Shown one piece after another: positions 45,060 through 55,989 of a stretch of 64,000 nt of DNA. The position numbers and the translations under genes are program-made. The notes below the pieces were generated by a model. It did no database searches, had not been told where the DNA came from, and saw only the letters and a program-made list of their open reading frames with translations. The DNA comes from Delphinapterus leucas (lineage: Eukaryota > Chordata > Mammalia > Artiodactyla > Monodontidae): contig NW_022098044.1 in assembly GCF_002288925.2 (NCBI RefSeq), forward strand, positions 12,235,200 through 12,299,199, read 5' to 3'. Within the stretch, counting starts at the first letter, position 1, and each line of letters opens with the position of its first letter.

Positions 45060-48000
45060 TCTTTGACCTCCTGGTGCTCTTGGCTGTTCAGCTGCCCCAT
45101 AGAGCAGCCCCATCTGCTCCTGGAAAGCTGCAGTCCTGGGATCTCCACAGTCATAGCCTCCCCCTGGCTCCCTAGATGAAGTCCTTCAGGGGTCTTTGGG
45201 GCTAGATGCTATCCCTAACTTCCTCCTGGAAACACCCGAACACGGTGATTTTGAAAAGAACGTCTGCCACGCTCCTTCTTCACACATTCTAGCATTTAGT
45301 GACCCTTGATGCCTGAAAATGTGGTTGTTCTTACATCTAAGATGGATCATCTGGTTTTCAGTTGGTGAGATCCCCAAACAGACAAGGGTGGCATCTTTGC
45401 TGTCAAGAGGGACTTGTTGGCTGAGACACACCTGATCCTCAAGTTGGTAGGTGAGGCTGCTCAGGTCTGGGCAAGCAGGAGCGGCTTCAGGCAGGAAGGT
45501 AGTGGAAGGAAGATCCTTGCCTGACTTGTGCACCCCCATCTGAACTTTGTTCACCCTTCCTCAAAGACCTCCTGGTGTGTGGAAGCTCGGCCATGTGCTT
45601 CTCACCCAGGGAAAGAGCAGATGCCAAGCATCTTCAATTTGGAAGCCAAGAAGCTGGGCTCTGGGCTACCCTGTCGCTCCCTTCTTACGTGGGAATTCTT
45701 TTGTGTAGCCAAGCTCCCAGGCACCACATGCTCCCCTCCCCAGCCGCAGGTGTGACCTCAGCCTAGCACTGGGCCGTGACGCTTCCCCTGGCTCTGCCCA
45801 GCTCCTGCAGGTCAAGGCCAGGCCTGAGCAGACGCTCAAGCGTCTCAGATACAGCAGCTAGACGCCAGGGAGGGTTTGATGCTGTGGAGAGAGCACGGGG
45901 AGCCGGCAGATCAATGCAGGGTGACTTCATTGTGTGTAGCTTCCTGGACTGCACCACATGCGGACTAGGCAGAGGGCCTTTGTTCCTTCAGTGTTTACCG
46001 ACTCGGAGCTCCGGCTAGACTCACAGGTGGCCTCCAGAGTGACTCTGAAATGGAGAGCAAGATGAGGGTAGCAGTGAGGGACAGACGGGGAGGCGTGAAG
46101 GTGAAGGGATGCTGGCTGCTCTGAGGCTCCTTTGGGAAGGACAGAGGGAAAACTCTTCAGTGTGACAGCGGAGGAGGCGACGGGGCAGCGAGGAGGGTGG
46201 GAGCTTCAGGGGAACCTGGTCCGCATCCAAATTGTCCAGGAGGCCTGAAGCTCTACTCCCCTGCACCCCTAGCTTTGCCGCACCCCTGACATCCCCACTG
46301 TACTGCTGGGGAGTGGCCGAAGCGGCCAGTGGCCTCAGTTGCCTTGGATAGCTCTGGTTCTGCATTTTGCCTTTAGAAATCCTGTACCACCCCCACCCCC
46401 CCACACCGCCCTACTCACCTCTCAAGAAAATCTCAGCCAAGATCTAATCATATATCCCAGAGCTAAATAAGCCTCCTTCCACTCTCCTTGAACCCAAAGT
46501 GAGTTGAAGATCTCTTGCTGGCAAGAGATCAGATTTCTCGTCTGCTTTTGCACATGGTTTGGAAATTTAATCAGGATTCCGAGGGTAGGATTTTAATCCC
46601 AATTCCTCCTTCGATAAAGTGACCCCAGTTTGCCCCTGGGACTTAAGCTCTGCTTGCTCGGGGAGGAGATTGGGTGGGTGATGAGGCCTAAGAGCTCGCT
46701 GCCTTTTCGTCTCTTTCCATCAGGATCCTGTCCCCTCCTGGGTGTGTACCTGAGAGCAGTAGCTCTTCCTTCCCCACCCCCTTTGCCTTCCAGCTGGAGG
46801 GGATGCATTGCTCAGATATTCTGCAGGTTTGGGGGTGGGGCATTGTGAGAACTGGGGAGAGTGAGGGAGATATTGGGGTTATCCTTTGACTACAGCCTGT
46901 TCGGCTCCCGTGCAAGAAAGAAACCAGAAAGGCAGGAGGATCTCTGAGAAGCACAGATCCTAGAGGGACACAGAGGATGCTGATGACTCAGATTCTGTGC
47001 CAAAGGCAAGGCCAGGTCCATGCAGGTCCAGTTTGGGAAGGAATGTGGAACTACTTGGGTAGAGGAGAAAGGCAGGATTTCCAAGTTCCCAGGGAAGATC
47101 CGAGCTGTAGAGAAACCCTGACTGAAAGCTTTGTTGAGACTTTCAAGCCTGGAAAACAGGGGATGCATGAGCTTCCTACTCAGACCAGAGGCAGCCCTGG
47201 GCATCTCAGGATCACGTGTCTTCCCACGACCCTCTGCAAATAGGAGCCGCTTAAGGCCGCTCTGATGTCCATAAACCTGACTTTGATTTGGCTGAGAGTG
47301 GACGGGGTGGGGCATGTGGCATAAGGCAGGAAGAATGGAGCTTGGCTTTTCTGAGAGGGAAAGAGCAATTCTCCCTTCACACCCTGTCTAAGAGCAATGG
47401 CAGGCGCCGTCTGAGAGTTTGGAAGGTGGATCAGAATGGCCTACATGGCTGTGGAGAAGGTTTGAAGACCAAGGGTTGAGGCTGCTCAAAGGTATGAGTT
47501 CCAGGGTTGTGTCCGACTTGTGGCTCCATCCAAGTTTGAGGAACAGAGTGTCATGTCAGTTCGGAAAAACCCCACCAAGCCTGACTTGGGTGAGTAATGG
47601 CGGAGGCCTTGGTGGCTGACAGCGACACCCAGCTTGTCTATGGAGCTCTCTTTCCTCCTCCCCGTTTCTACCTCCCATGTGCTGTTACCATGGCAGCAAA
47701 ATGAAGCCTGGTTCGGCCTTTGGGGACCTCAGTGGAGCAACCGGCCTATTTCCCTTCAAAAGGCAAGGGACAAGGCTTCCCTCTCTTGTCCCTACGTTTA
47801 TTCTGCAGTGAGAAGGGCAAGGACCTAACCCCTGTAAAGTGACTTCACTGCTGTCAACTATGGCCTGGTGATGCTTCTTTTATAGAGCTCTGAAATGCCA
47901 CCTACTTTTTTACTCTGAAGCACACACCAGCTTTGGTCTGTTTTGGTCCCCGTGATAATGTTTTAAAATTGCAATGCAATGTCCATTACATTGCAACGTT

Positions 48001-49500
48001 TGCAGCAGCCTTTGGCCAAAGTCATGTGATCCTGACTCCCAGATGGACTTCTCAGGGGAAGAGAAGGTGTGGGGCTGGGGGGAAGGGGTCCTGGGTGCTC
48101 TTGGAGGAATGACATCTGTCTACAGTCTGTGCCACAGTTCTTAGTAGCTGGACAGGCCTAGGGAGATATTTACTACACACAGCCAGGTTCTCGAGGGTGT
48201 TGGGAGCAGGGAGACAAGGAACACCCTTGAATTTGGAGCTGAGAGGGTTTAGATCCCATAACACAGGAGACCCCTGGACCTACAAACGCTGTTTCACTGC
48301 CAACCCTTCTCAGCACTGGCCAGACAAACTGTCTCCAATATCTGCCCTCCTGCTGCCACAGTCAAGAAGGACAAGTCCTAAAGTCTGTGTACCATGGGCC
48401 AACCAATGTAGGCACCTCTCCCAGGTCCCTCCTACAAGCAACCTTAGGGATAAGGAAAATTCCGGAATGCAGGCTAGATGCTAAGTCCAGCCCACGTATT
48501 ATGTATACACCAACGTGTCAGCCTTCTCTTACTGTTAATTCTGAGAAAAAGACTCACGTGACAGAGAACCTGAGAGGAAATCTCAAAGCAATTTTTGTCA
48601 TGAGCGTTAGGTCTCTGAAAACTCACGCTGGCTGAGAGGGCACAGCCAGGATCTCTCTTGTCGCCCCCATCTTAGAGCCACAGCTCTGGACCAAAGCCTT
48701 CTGCTTCAGAGGGAGCCAGATGCGGAGCCGACCAGTGAGAACTTGACTCTGGCGGGGAGGGTGGGTAGGAGAGGCACCATGAATAAAGAATATATTCGGA
48801 GAATGTCCTTCCTGCGAGAACTGAAATTCTGAGTTCATGCGCGAATGACTCACGGAATCGTTCAATCTTTGTGGCTGTCAACTTGACACTTCCCAGTACT
48901 GTAACAGGCAACTGCTGTGTAGTACCTTTGATACCAAACGGACAACCTGGTCACTAAGAAGACCAGAATGACACCACTGTGCATTTCTAGGATGGTATCT
49001 TTGGCCATCTTAGTAATTTTGTGGGTCAGCCACTTGACCAACTACTGCCCTACATGGATTGATCAGTTTTCTGGGAAAGCTTCAGTTTCTACAATGGGGT
49101 CCTGTCTTCATTTGAATGCCCAACTTGTTATTAAATAAATCATGCTGTAAGGATCAAGTGCTCTCCTTTTCCTTGGCTGTGGAAATGTTTCCCTCTAGTT
49201 TCAGAAGATGCTAAGAGCCCATCAAATAACTTTGGAGAGCATTGTATGGTATAGCCAACCTCTTGTAGGTTTACCATGCGTGTTAGGATACTAAAGGCTC
49301 TGAGAAGTCCTCCTTTAAATAACCCTTTTTATCCTACCTCTTTCCCAATCTAATTGAACATAAACCACTCTTCACGCTAAATAGACTCATGCATACACTC
49401 TAGGTAACACTGGGTCAGGGTGTGGGCAGAAGCTTTTTGAAGAAGAACCGAGCAAAATGGGTTAGTCAACCACTGACCTCTTACATCAAGATGAACCACC
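45060..49500. other. Long repeat-poor unique stretch, no gene established
   Basis: No SINE, LINE or MER element is recognised in about 4.4 kb. Antisense frames at 45186-45554 (122 codons), 46021-46404 (127) and 46890-47315 (141) show no domain. An AATAAA at 49134 lies in 'gttattaaataaatcatgct', a plausible but unsupported transcript end. Confidence 0.35.
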
Positions 49501-49503
49501 ACA

Positions 49504-49540
49504 CACAAAAAAAAAAAAAAAATAGAGAAAAAAAAAAAGG
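49504..49540. repeat. A-rich simple repeat
   Basis: Two A-runs separated by TAGAG. Confidence 0.85.
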
Positions 49541-49799
49541 TGAACCACAACACCCCGACACCTTTGCCCAGCTTTAGGCTCGGTCCCCCAGTTTGGCCCT
49601 CGGCTTTGTATGGAGGAAGAAATGATTCTGGCAGCTGGTGGGTAGGTGCTCTTGTGAAGTGCAGGAACCCTTCACTGCAATGCCTCGGAAGAAAATGGTA
49701 AGTCATTTCACGTAAGAGCTTAAGACTTCAGCCCTAAACCTGGTCACCCTCCCAGGTGGATGGAGGTGACATCATCTAGCAGTAGTGCACGGCAGTGAA

Positions 49800-49885
49800 G
49801 AGCTGGCATCAGTCTCAGCACTACCGCCAGCAAAATGACTTGGGTAAGTTACCTTTCCTTGTTCCATATTTGTCTCTGAGCTTGC
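49800..49885 (+). repeat. MIR fragment
   Basis: 'aaatgacttgggtaagttac' followed by 'ctttccttgttcc' matches the MIR core. Confidence 0.55.
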
Positions 49886-49889
49886 TGTC

Positions 49890-51530
49890 CCTCAGATAAA
49901 AGGTCCTACCCAGACAGGTGTCCCAAATACCATGTCCCCACGAGTCACTGTTGTCTCCTAGTGGGGGACATCTTTTGGTTCTGGGGTCTGTCTCTCTGTG
50001 CTGAGTGTCTTAGTGTATCACGTGGGGAGGGCGACCTCTGGCCCCTCCTGGAGTGCTGGGGAGGGGGAGGAGGGAGAGGATGGCTGCCCTTCTGGGTGAG
50101 GGCTGGTGGATTTCTCCCGAAGAGGAATGGAGCAGATTCTTGGAGGTTAATAGACCCTCGCTGTCACCGTCGGACAGGGCCAAGCGGGAGTTCTTGGAGA
50201 GATTTTCCAACTTTGATCTCAAGAAGGCAGCTCTGCCTAACAAATAGTCTGAAATGTCAAAGAATAAATGTTAAAGCTTGAGGGGTCGTTCTCCTGGGAG
50301 TTGCCTGGGCTGGCTAGGGAGGGAGAGGAGGAGGGAGAGAAGGACACAGCAGAATCCTTCACATAAAGATTCCGACTTGGTTTTGTGATATTTAAGAAAA
50401 AAGAAAACTCTGAATTATTTATAGCGCAGAAGATGGAAGCTGGATGTAGAAAAGTGGCTGGGCTTGAGATGGTAGTTCACGATCCAACTGCCCCAGCTTT
50501 GAAATGGTAAAACTTTTCTTGTTGGTGACACGCTCTTGACCTCTCCTTATCTGTTATTATGATTACTATTATTGTTCTTTTAATTAAGAAAATGTATGGC
50601 TTTTGCTTCTGTGAGTCGGGGAGAGGCAGTTTCTAGAAACGACCCCATCAGCTTCCAGCTTGTGCCTCTTCAGACAAGGATCTGGGGACCCCCGCTCCAG
50701 TATGGGTGGGTAGCATCTTGGGTAGCAGTTGGTGGCCTGGCCATCAGTTGGCCATGTTGATCTGGGAAGGTGGATTTCATGTGTCAGTTGTTCCATCTAA
50801 AAAATGGAGCCAATTGTCATATGCCTCTTCTAGGTAGGTATACTGGGCGTATGAATGACGCCATGTGGTCAAAACACCTAGGCACTTGGGTGAGGGTGGC
50901 AAGAAAATAGCATCTCTGTTACATGAAGGGGGAAAAGGAATTAAAGAAATTTAAAAAGGGAAAATCAGATGTGATGGAAGGATTGGTGTTAAACCCAGAG
51001 GGAATGGGGTCTTTCATCTGTTTATTTTCCTCAGTGATGTTGTTTAGATATTAATAAAAATACTTCTGTTTGATAATGCATCCTGATTCTATAGCATGGG
51101 TAACTGAAAGCCACTGATAATCTCAAAATTGCAGTCAAATTTAAAATTGCAAGTGTAATTGACACTCTCAGGGATGCCAACAAATAGAGCCAATCTTTGG
51201 ACAGGTTGCGGGTGTTTGAGTTGAGGCTGGTCCAGGTGCAAATCAGATCATCGGTAAACCTCCAAACAAGCAATGTTGTGTTTAAGATGTATTGCTTTTA
51301 CTGAAAATATTAATACTTTTGCTTTTTTTCTAGACTTGTTTTTTTTCCACTTCGAAGAACCTAGAGAACATTTTGCAGTTAAAATGTCACAGTGACACTC
51401 CTGTTATAAAACTCTGAAAGTGTACTTATTTTTATATTCGGTAACTTACTCTACCTCACAGAAAGGTCTTCCAAATATTTTTTTCCCCACTCCCTACTTT
51501 CAATGCTGTAGAAGTACGACTAGCATTCTT
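49890..51530. other. Unique sequence, one weak exon candidate
   Basis: Holds the speculative exon at 50182-50247. 50365-50600 is AT-rich non-repeat sequence with ATTATTTATAG and TTAATTAAG motifs. Confidence 0.35.
50182..50247 (+). CDS. Weak candidate terminal exon (speculative)
   Basis: A possible acceptor 'ccgtcggacag' ends at 50178. The frame that follows reads AKREFLERFSNFDLKK, then AALPNK, and stops with TAG at 50245-50247. An AATAAA lies 14 bases later at 50262. The charged, helix-like peptide and the compact stop-to-signal spacing resemble a small last exon. The same frame is open back to an ATG at 50053. There is no strong pyrimidine tract and I recognise no protein, so chance is quite possible. 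Confidence 0.15.
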   Translation, partial: KREFLERFSNFDLKKAALPNK

Positions 51531-51537
51531 GCTCTAG

Positions 51538-51683
51538 GACAGTGGTTCTCAAACTTTCTGGGCTTGGAACCCCTTTACACTCAAAAATTAGAAAGACCTT
51601 GAAGAGTTTTTGTTTATGTGGGTTATATTCATCTACAATTACTGTAATTTAAATTAAAACTGAGAAACATCGGAAAACACAAG

Positions 51684-51726
<43 letters not shown>

Positions 51727-51935
51727 TTTATTTAGCCATCAGGGCAATGATGCCATCACATGTCAGGAAGTCACTGGAAAAACTCCTAGTATACCTGTGA
51801 GAGAATGAGAGTGAACAAAAGGACAGACCATCTTAGTATTCCTAGGAAAATAGTTTTGACACGTGGATCTCCCGAGAAGGTCTCAGGGCCACCAGGGCTA
51901 TTTGGACCACATTTTGAGACCTGCCACTCTAGGGA
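51538..51935 (+). mobile_element. hAT-type element containing an (AC)n expansion
   Basis: 'cagtggttctcaaactttct', 'gaacccctttacactcaaaa' and 'gtttatgtgggttatattca' start it, and 'ggaccacattttgagacctg' ends it. This gives hAT-like inverted ends. An (AC)n tract splits it. Confidence 0.75.
51685..51724. repeat. (GC)(AC)n microsatellite
   Basis: GCGCGC followed by about 17 AC units. Confidence 0.95.
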
Positions 51936-51941
51936 AAACCG

Positions 51942-52463
51942 ATGCATGAGCAGATTCGGAAATCAAGTCTAGGTCCTCTTGGTACCAGTGAATGGTACCA
52001 GTTATGCACTTTGCTCCAAATGTCGGACTCCATCAGAACTTCATTTCTTAATGCAAACATCACCACTGCCCCTAAAGTGCCAGCCCAAACCCAACTGGAT
52101 ATAACCATGTATGCTCGGTTGCTAGGAATGTGGGAACCGTACAAGAAAGAATTCATCTCTTATAAAGAAAACTGGGAGGTTGGGTGCGTGCTTGCTCTGG
52201 AGAAGGAACGTGGGCTTGATGCAGCAGTAAATATTATTGGCCGATTGAAGAGACTCGGCATGAACAGGGTTTGCAGAATCCCAATGTTGCGGACAGGGAG
52301 AATGAATGTCAGGGGGATGAAGAGCTTTTGCAATCGGCACCTTGCGGGTCAGAAGTCTCATCATGTGCATCATAGCCCTCATTGTGCATCGCATTTGGAT
52401 TTGTCTAAGGAACACGTAGGACTTAGCAGTGTTCTACCAGGTCCCTTAGGAGCGTCTATTTAA
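51942..52463 (+). other. 173-codon open frame in unique sequence, status unknown
   Basis: The frame starts directly after the hAT element and stays open for 522 bases without obvious compositional bias. The peptide has mixed, protein-like composition, for example LGMWEPYKKEFISYKENWEV near residues 65-85 and NIIGRLKRLGMNRVCRIP near 97-114. I recognise no domain. No splice sites or poly(A) signal frame it. It could be a conserved noncoding element, an old retrocopy or chance. Confidence 0.2.
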
Positions 52464-52804
52464 GTTTAGAGACCCTGGTCCCTCCCTCATGCACCTAACC
52501 TGGGCAGCTTTGGTGGAGAAAGATTGGACCATGAAATGCATAAGGTCTTAAGGAGCCTCGTCGGGTCAACTCGATACATGCGTCAGACAGAGGGAGTTGT
52601 CCCGTCCTTGGGGTCCTGGGTGCACGACACCGTGTTTATGCTTCCTAGCGTTTCTACCTGTATAACCCAGATTTATCATTTATATCTGGGGGATCAAGAA
52701 CGGCTCTCAGCTTGTTCTGAGGAGCCCTTTGTCCCCAGTATTTCACAATCCTCACCAGGAAAATAAGGTCTTTCAAGAATGCCTCTGAGGTCATGAGTTG
52801 ATGT

Positions 52805-52920
52805 TGGTTCATTGATTCATCCTTCAAACAGTTATTGGGCATCTACTCTGTACCATGAGTGGCATCTACTCTGCCACTGAGTGAAGCAGTTGTATTTCCT
52901 GCCCTCTAGAGCTTCACAGT
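52805..52920 (-). repeat. L2 3' end fragment, antisense
   Basis: 'attcatccttcaaacagtta' and 'ttgggcatctactctgtacc' are the L2 antisense end. The unit 'ggcatctactctg' is repeated at about 52835 and 52861. Confidence 0.6.
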
Positions 52921-52929
52921 CTACTGCAT

Positions 52930-53078
52930 TGGTTCTTATTGGGGGAAGGGGTGACTTGTCTCCCAGGGAGTTTGATTATCACAAATAAGGGTATAGCCCC
53001 CATAACTGACAGCCCCCATAACAATGAATTACCTGGCCCAAAATGTCAGTAGTGCCAAGGTCAAGAAATCCAGTCTAG
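52930..53078 (+). repeat. hAT-type MER fragment, relative of 21.9 kb
   Basis: 'aatgaattacctggcccaaa' and 'atgtcagtagtgccaaggtc' match the 3' half of the element at 21.9 kb. Confidence 0.6.
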
Positions 53079-53079
53079 T

Positions 53080-54150
53080 GGGAATACAGATCGGTATCCC
53101 TTATCTTGGGCAAGAGGGTTTTCATACTTTTCAGGGCCCTCCTTCAGCTGCCAGGAGTCCGAGGGCCATGGCATCCATATCCCCTGTCCTACACCCCTTC
53201 TAGATAAAGTTGCAGTTGCCTAAACCAGAATTCCTTACCAAAATGGTCCTTAGCCCACTTCCAGGGCACTTGCAGGCCTGTCCGTTGGTCTTTTCTCCTA
53301 AGGGTGGGCTGCACTGCAGGCGTGTGCCCTGTAAAGCCCAAGAGTTGGCCAAGGGGCTGCTGTTTGGGGGCAGAGGGGAGTGTGAGTGAGGGGTGAGTGG
53401 TGGCTCAGGCTGGGGCGCCTTGTGCTTCTTTGGCTGTGCAATGGAAAAGCGGAGCAAGCCAGGGTCCAGCTCTCTGGCACCGCATGGCCCAACTCCCAAC
53501 TCCAAGGAGCCTGAGATGTCTAAATTTGTACCTGGTTCTTCAGGTCATTCTGAAAATGTATTCAATAAGGTAGGAAGATAGGATGTACCTTATTTAAGAG
53601 CGTGTTAGCTTGATTAATGACTTCTGAATTTTTGAACATGTGAGATGTGAGCTTCTAATTATTCTATTGTCCCAGGTCCTACAAATGTAAGGGACAGGCC
53701 TGGTGCAGACAAATGAGTAATTATGAAGCAATATGATGAAATTGTGAATGAGGTAAACATAGAGGAAAGACACTTAGTTCTTAAATGTAGTTCTGGAAAA
53801 TACTGAATCATGACATCTGTTTGCAGCTGTATAAATAGAAATGGCAGTTCAGGGAACCCACAATCAGGATGATCAGTTCAGACTTTCAATGTTCTGTCAT
53901 TTAGAGAGATGTCTGCCTCTTTGAGTCTGGGAAGCCTGATCCCATTGCCACATAGATAAATACTATGGTCCATTGGCAGCCTCGGGCTGTTCAAGTCAAG
54001 CGTTCTTTGTGCTGGACCATCTCCACCCTGAGGTGGTGCTCATATAGTGTCATGCCCTTGTCAGGTTGCCATGGAGACTGATCTTGAGGTCTCCAAAATT
54101 GATTTGTATTTATTGGGGATCTGCTGTTTTCCGGATGCTGTGACCAGCAT
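53080..54150. other. Unique sequence, no gene seen
   Basis: The antisense frame at 53200-53505 (101 codons) is proline-rich and unsupported. Confidence 0.35.
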
Positions 54151-54151
54151 T

Positions 54152-54154
<3 letters not shown>

Positions 54155-54203
<49 letters not shown>
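54155..54203. repeat. (GA)n microsatellite
   Basis: About 24 uninterrupted GA units, the longest pure dinucleotide tract in the window. Confidence 0.95.
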
Positions 54204-54205
<2 letters not shown>

Positions 54206-54209
54206 GATG

Positions 54210-54640
54210 CACTCTCCCCTCCCCTACATGGGGACTATTGGGAGGGTATGTTTCCACAGCAGAGAGGTAAAGACCTTGGAGAAATTGCATGGGTATGATG
54301 GTGTTTTTCTTCTAATAGCATTGTGGTTTGTTTCTGATTACAAAAGTAATTTATATTCACAGTAGACAATTTGTTGAAATACAGAAAAGCACACAAACAC
54401 ATAAATTATCCACAGTCCCATCACCCAGAGACAACACTGCTAACATTTTAGCTTTCTGCCTTTCAAATCTTTTTTATGTTCTTATTTAATTATTAAACAG
54501 AATCAAATCATTCTATGTGCACGTGCACACACACACCCATTGCTTTGCTACTTCCTTTTTTATAAGGTTGTTTCATGTGCCATTTAACTAACCTTTTGCA
54601 ATATTAAAAGACTTTTTATAGATAATCTATTCACATGGTT
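54210..54640 (+). other. Probable ancient LINE remnant
   Basis: 'ttacaaaagtaatttatatt' and 'cccagagacaacactgctaa' resemble the old element at 3.4 kb, in the other orientation or a related piece. Confidence 0.3.

Positions 54641-54641
<1 letters not shown>

Positions 54642-54678
<37 letters not shown>
54642..54678. repeat. (CA)n microsatellite
   Basis: About 17 CA units directly abutting the 5' edge of an L1 fragment. Confidence 0.95.
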
Positions 54679-54681
<3 letters not shown>

Positions 54682-55160
54682 CTTGTGCATGAATGTTCAT
54701 AGCAGCATTTTTCAAAATAGCCAAAAAGTAGAAACAACCCAAATGTGTATCAACTGATGATAAACAAAATACGGGATACACGAACAATGGATACCACTCA
54801 GCAGTAAAAAGGAATGGAGTACTGGTATATGCTACGTGAATGAACATCGAAAACAATATACTAAGTAGTGAAAGAAGCAGGACATGAAAGATCCTGTTTT
54901 GCACGATGCCACTTCTATGAAATGTCCCGAAGAGGCAAATCTATGTAGACAAGAAGTGGATTAGTGGTTGCCTAGGTTTGGGGTTGGGAATGGGGATTAC
55001 CTGTAAATGGACCCAAGAGATCTTATTGGGGTGATGAAAATGTACAAAAACTGGACTATGGTGATGGTTGTGCCACTGGTAGATTTACTAAAAATCATTG
55101 AATTGTACATTAAAATGGGTGAGATTTATGGTAGGTAAATAATACCTCAATAAAGTTTAT
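54679..55160 (+). mobile_element. L1: ORF2 end and 3' UTR
   Basis: 'atgttcatagcagcattttt', 'tagaaacaacccaaatgtgt', 'gaagcaggacatgaaagatc', 'ggattagtggttgcctaggt' and 'attgaattgtacattaaaat' follow L1 in order, ending at 'aatacctcaataaagttt'. Confidence 0.85.
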
Positions 55161-55277
55161 TTATTTATATGTCAATATATATGTAAAATAAAGTTTATAT
55201 GTATGATATATATAATAAATATATGTAACATGTTGATGTAAAATAAAGATTTTATATACAAACTTTATTGAGGTATT
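55141..55277. repeat. Perfect 18-bp inverted repeat with AT-rich loop
   Basis: 'aatacctcaataaagttt' (55141-55158) is the exact reverse complement of 'aaactttattgaggtatt' (55260-55277). The roughly 100-bp spacer is almost pure A/T. Confidence 0.9.
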
Positions 55278-55985
55278 GTTTACCTCAGTTATTATATATA
55301 TGTTACATATATACATGAATTCTTCCTACACCTGTCCCTCATCTGCAGGTTCATTGTACCACCACCACCATCACCACACAGGTAACCACTGTTATTGTGT
55401 GTCCTTATGAATTATATCTAAACAAATTATATATAAACAAATATTAATATACACTCTTGTTTCCCCTCCATTTTGCACATGTAAAACTATATCACACATA
55501 TTATCCTGTGCTTTATAGTATTCCCCCTGCAAGCTTTTTGGAACTCTGAGAGAAATTGCTCATTGTTTTTTTTTTTAGAGATACATGCTATTCCATTGCC
55601 TTGGTGTATCCAAATTCATTTAATTTCTTTATAATATTTTGCTCTTACAAATAACTTCAATGGATTGATCAAAAATATAACGAACCTAAATAAATGTGGT
55701 TGAACCTAAATACAACATTAATACAGGTCCAAATAATCCCCACAGGCTATTTGGTATACCTGTTTTGTACCTATAACCCATATGAGGTTATACCAATGTG
55801 TACCCTCAGTAATAATATATGAGAATGAGGTTCTCCACAGCCTCAATAAACACAGAGTTGCAGCATGATTTTTAATGGCTGGGTAAGGTTCCACTGTGTG
55901 GATATACCATCTTTATTTTACAGTTTGGAAACTTGGCTTATTTTGTTTTATTTTTCTATTCTCATGAATAACAGCAGGCATTTCC
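55258..55985 (-). repeat. Antisense old L1-type 3' sequence
   Basis: 'actttattgaggtattgttt' opens it. 'caggtaaccactgttattgt', 'atgctattccattgccttgg' and 'tttttaatggctgggtaagg' follow a LINE 3' region in antisense, with AT-rich decay between. Confidence 0.55.
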
Positions 55986-55989
55986 ACAC

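Noticed and set aside
45700..46350. Possible CpG island or promoter
   Set aside because: GC content rises, but CpGs remain scattered and no first exon or clear initiator context is visible.
46890..47315. 141-codon antisense frame
   Set aside because: Overlapping frames are open on the other strand as well. No domain, no acceptor or donor, and GC-rich composition explains the length.
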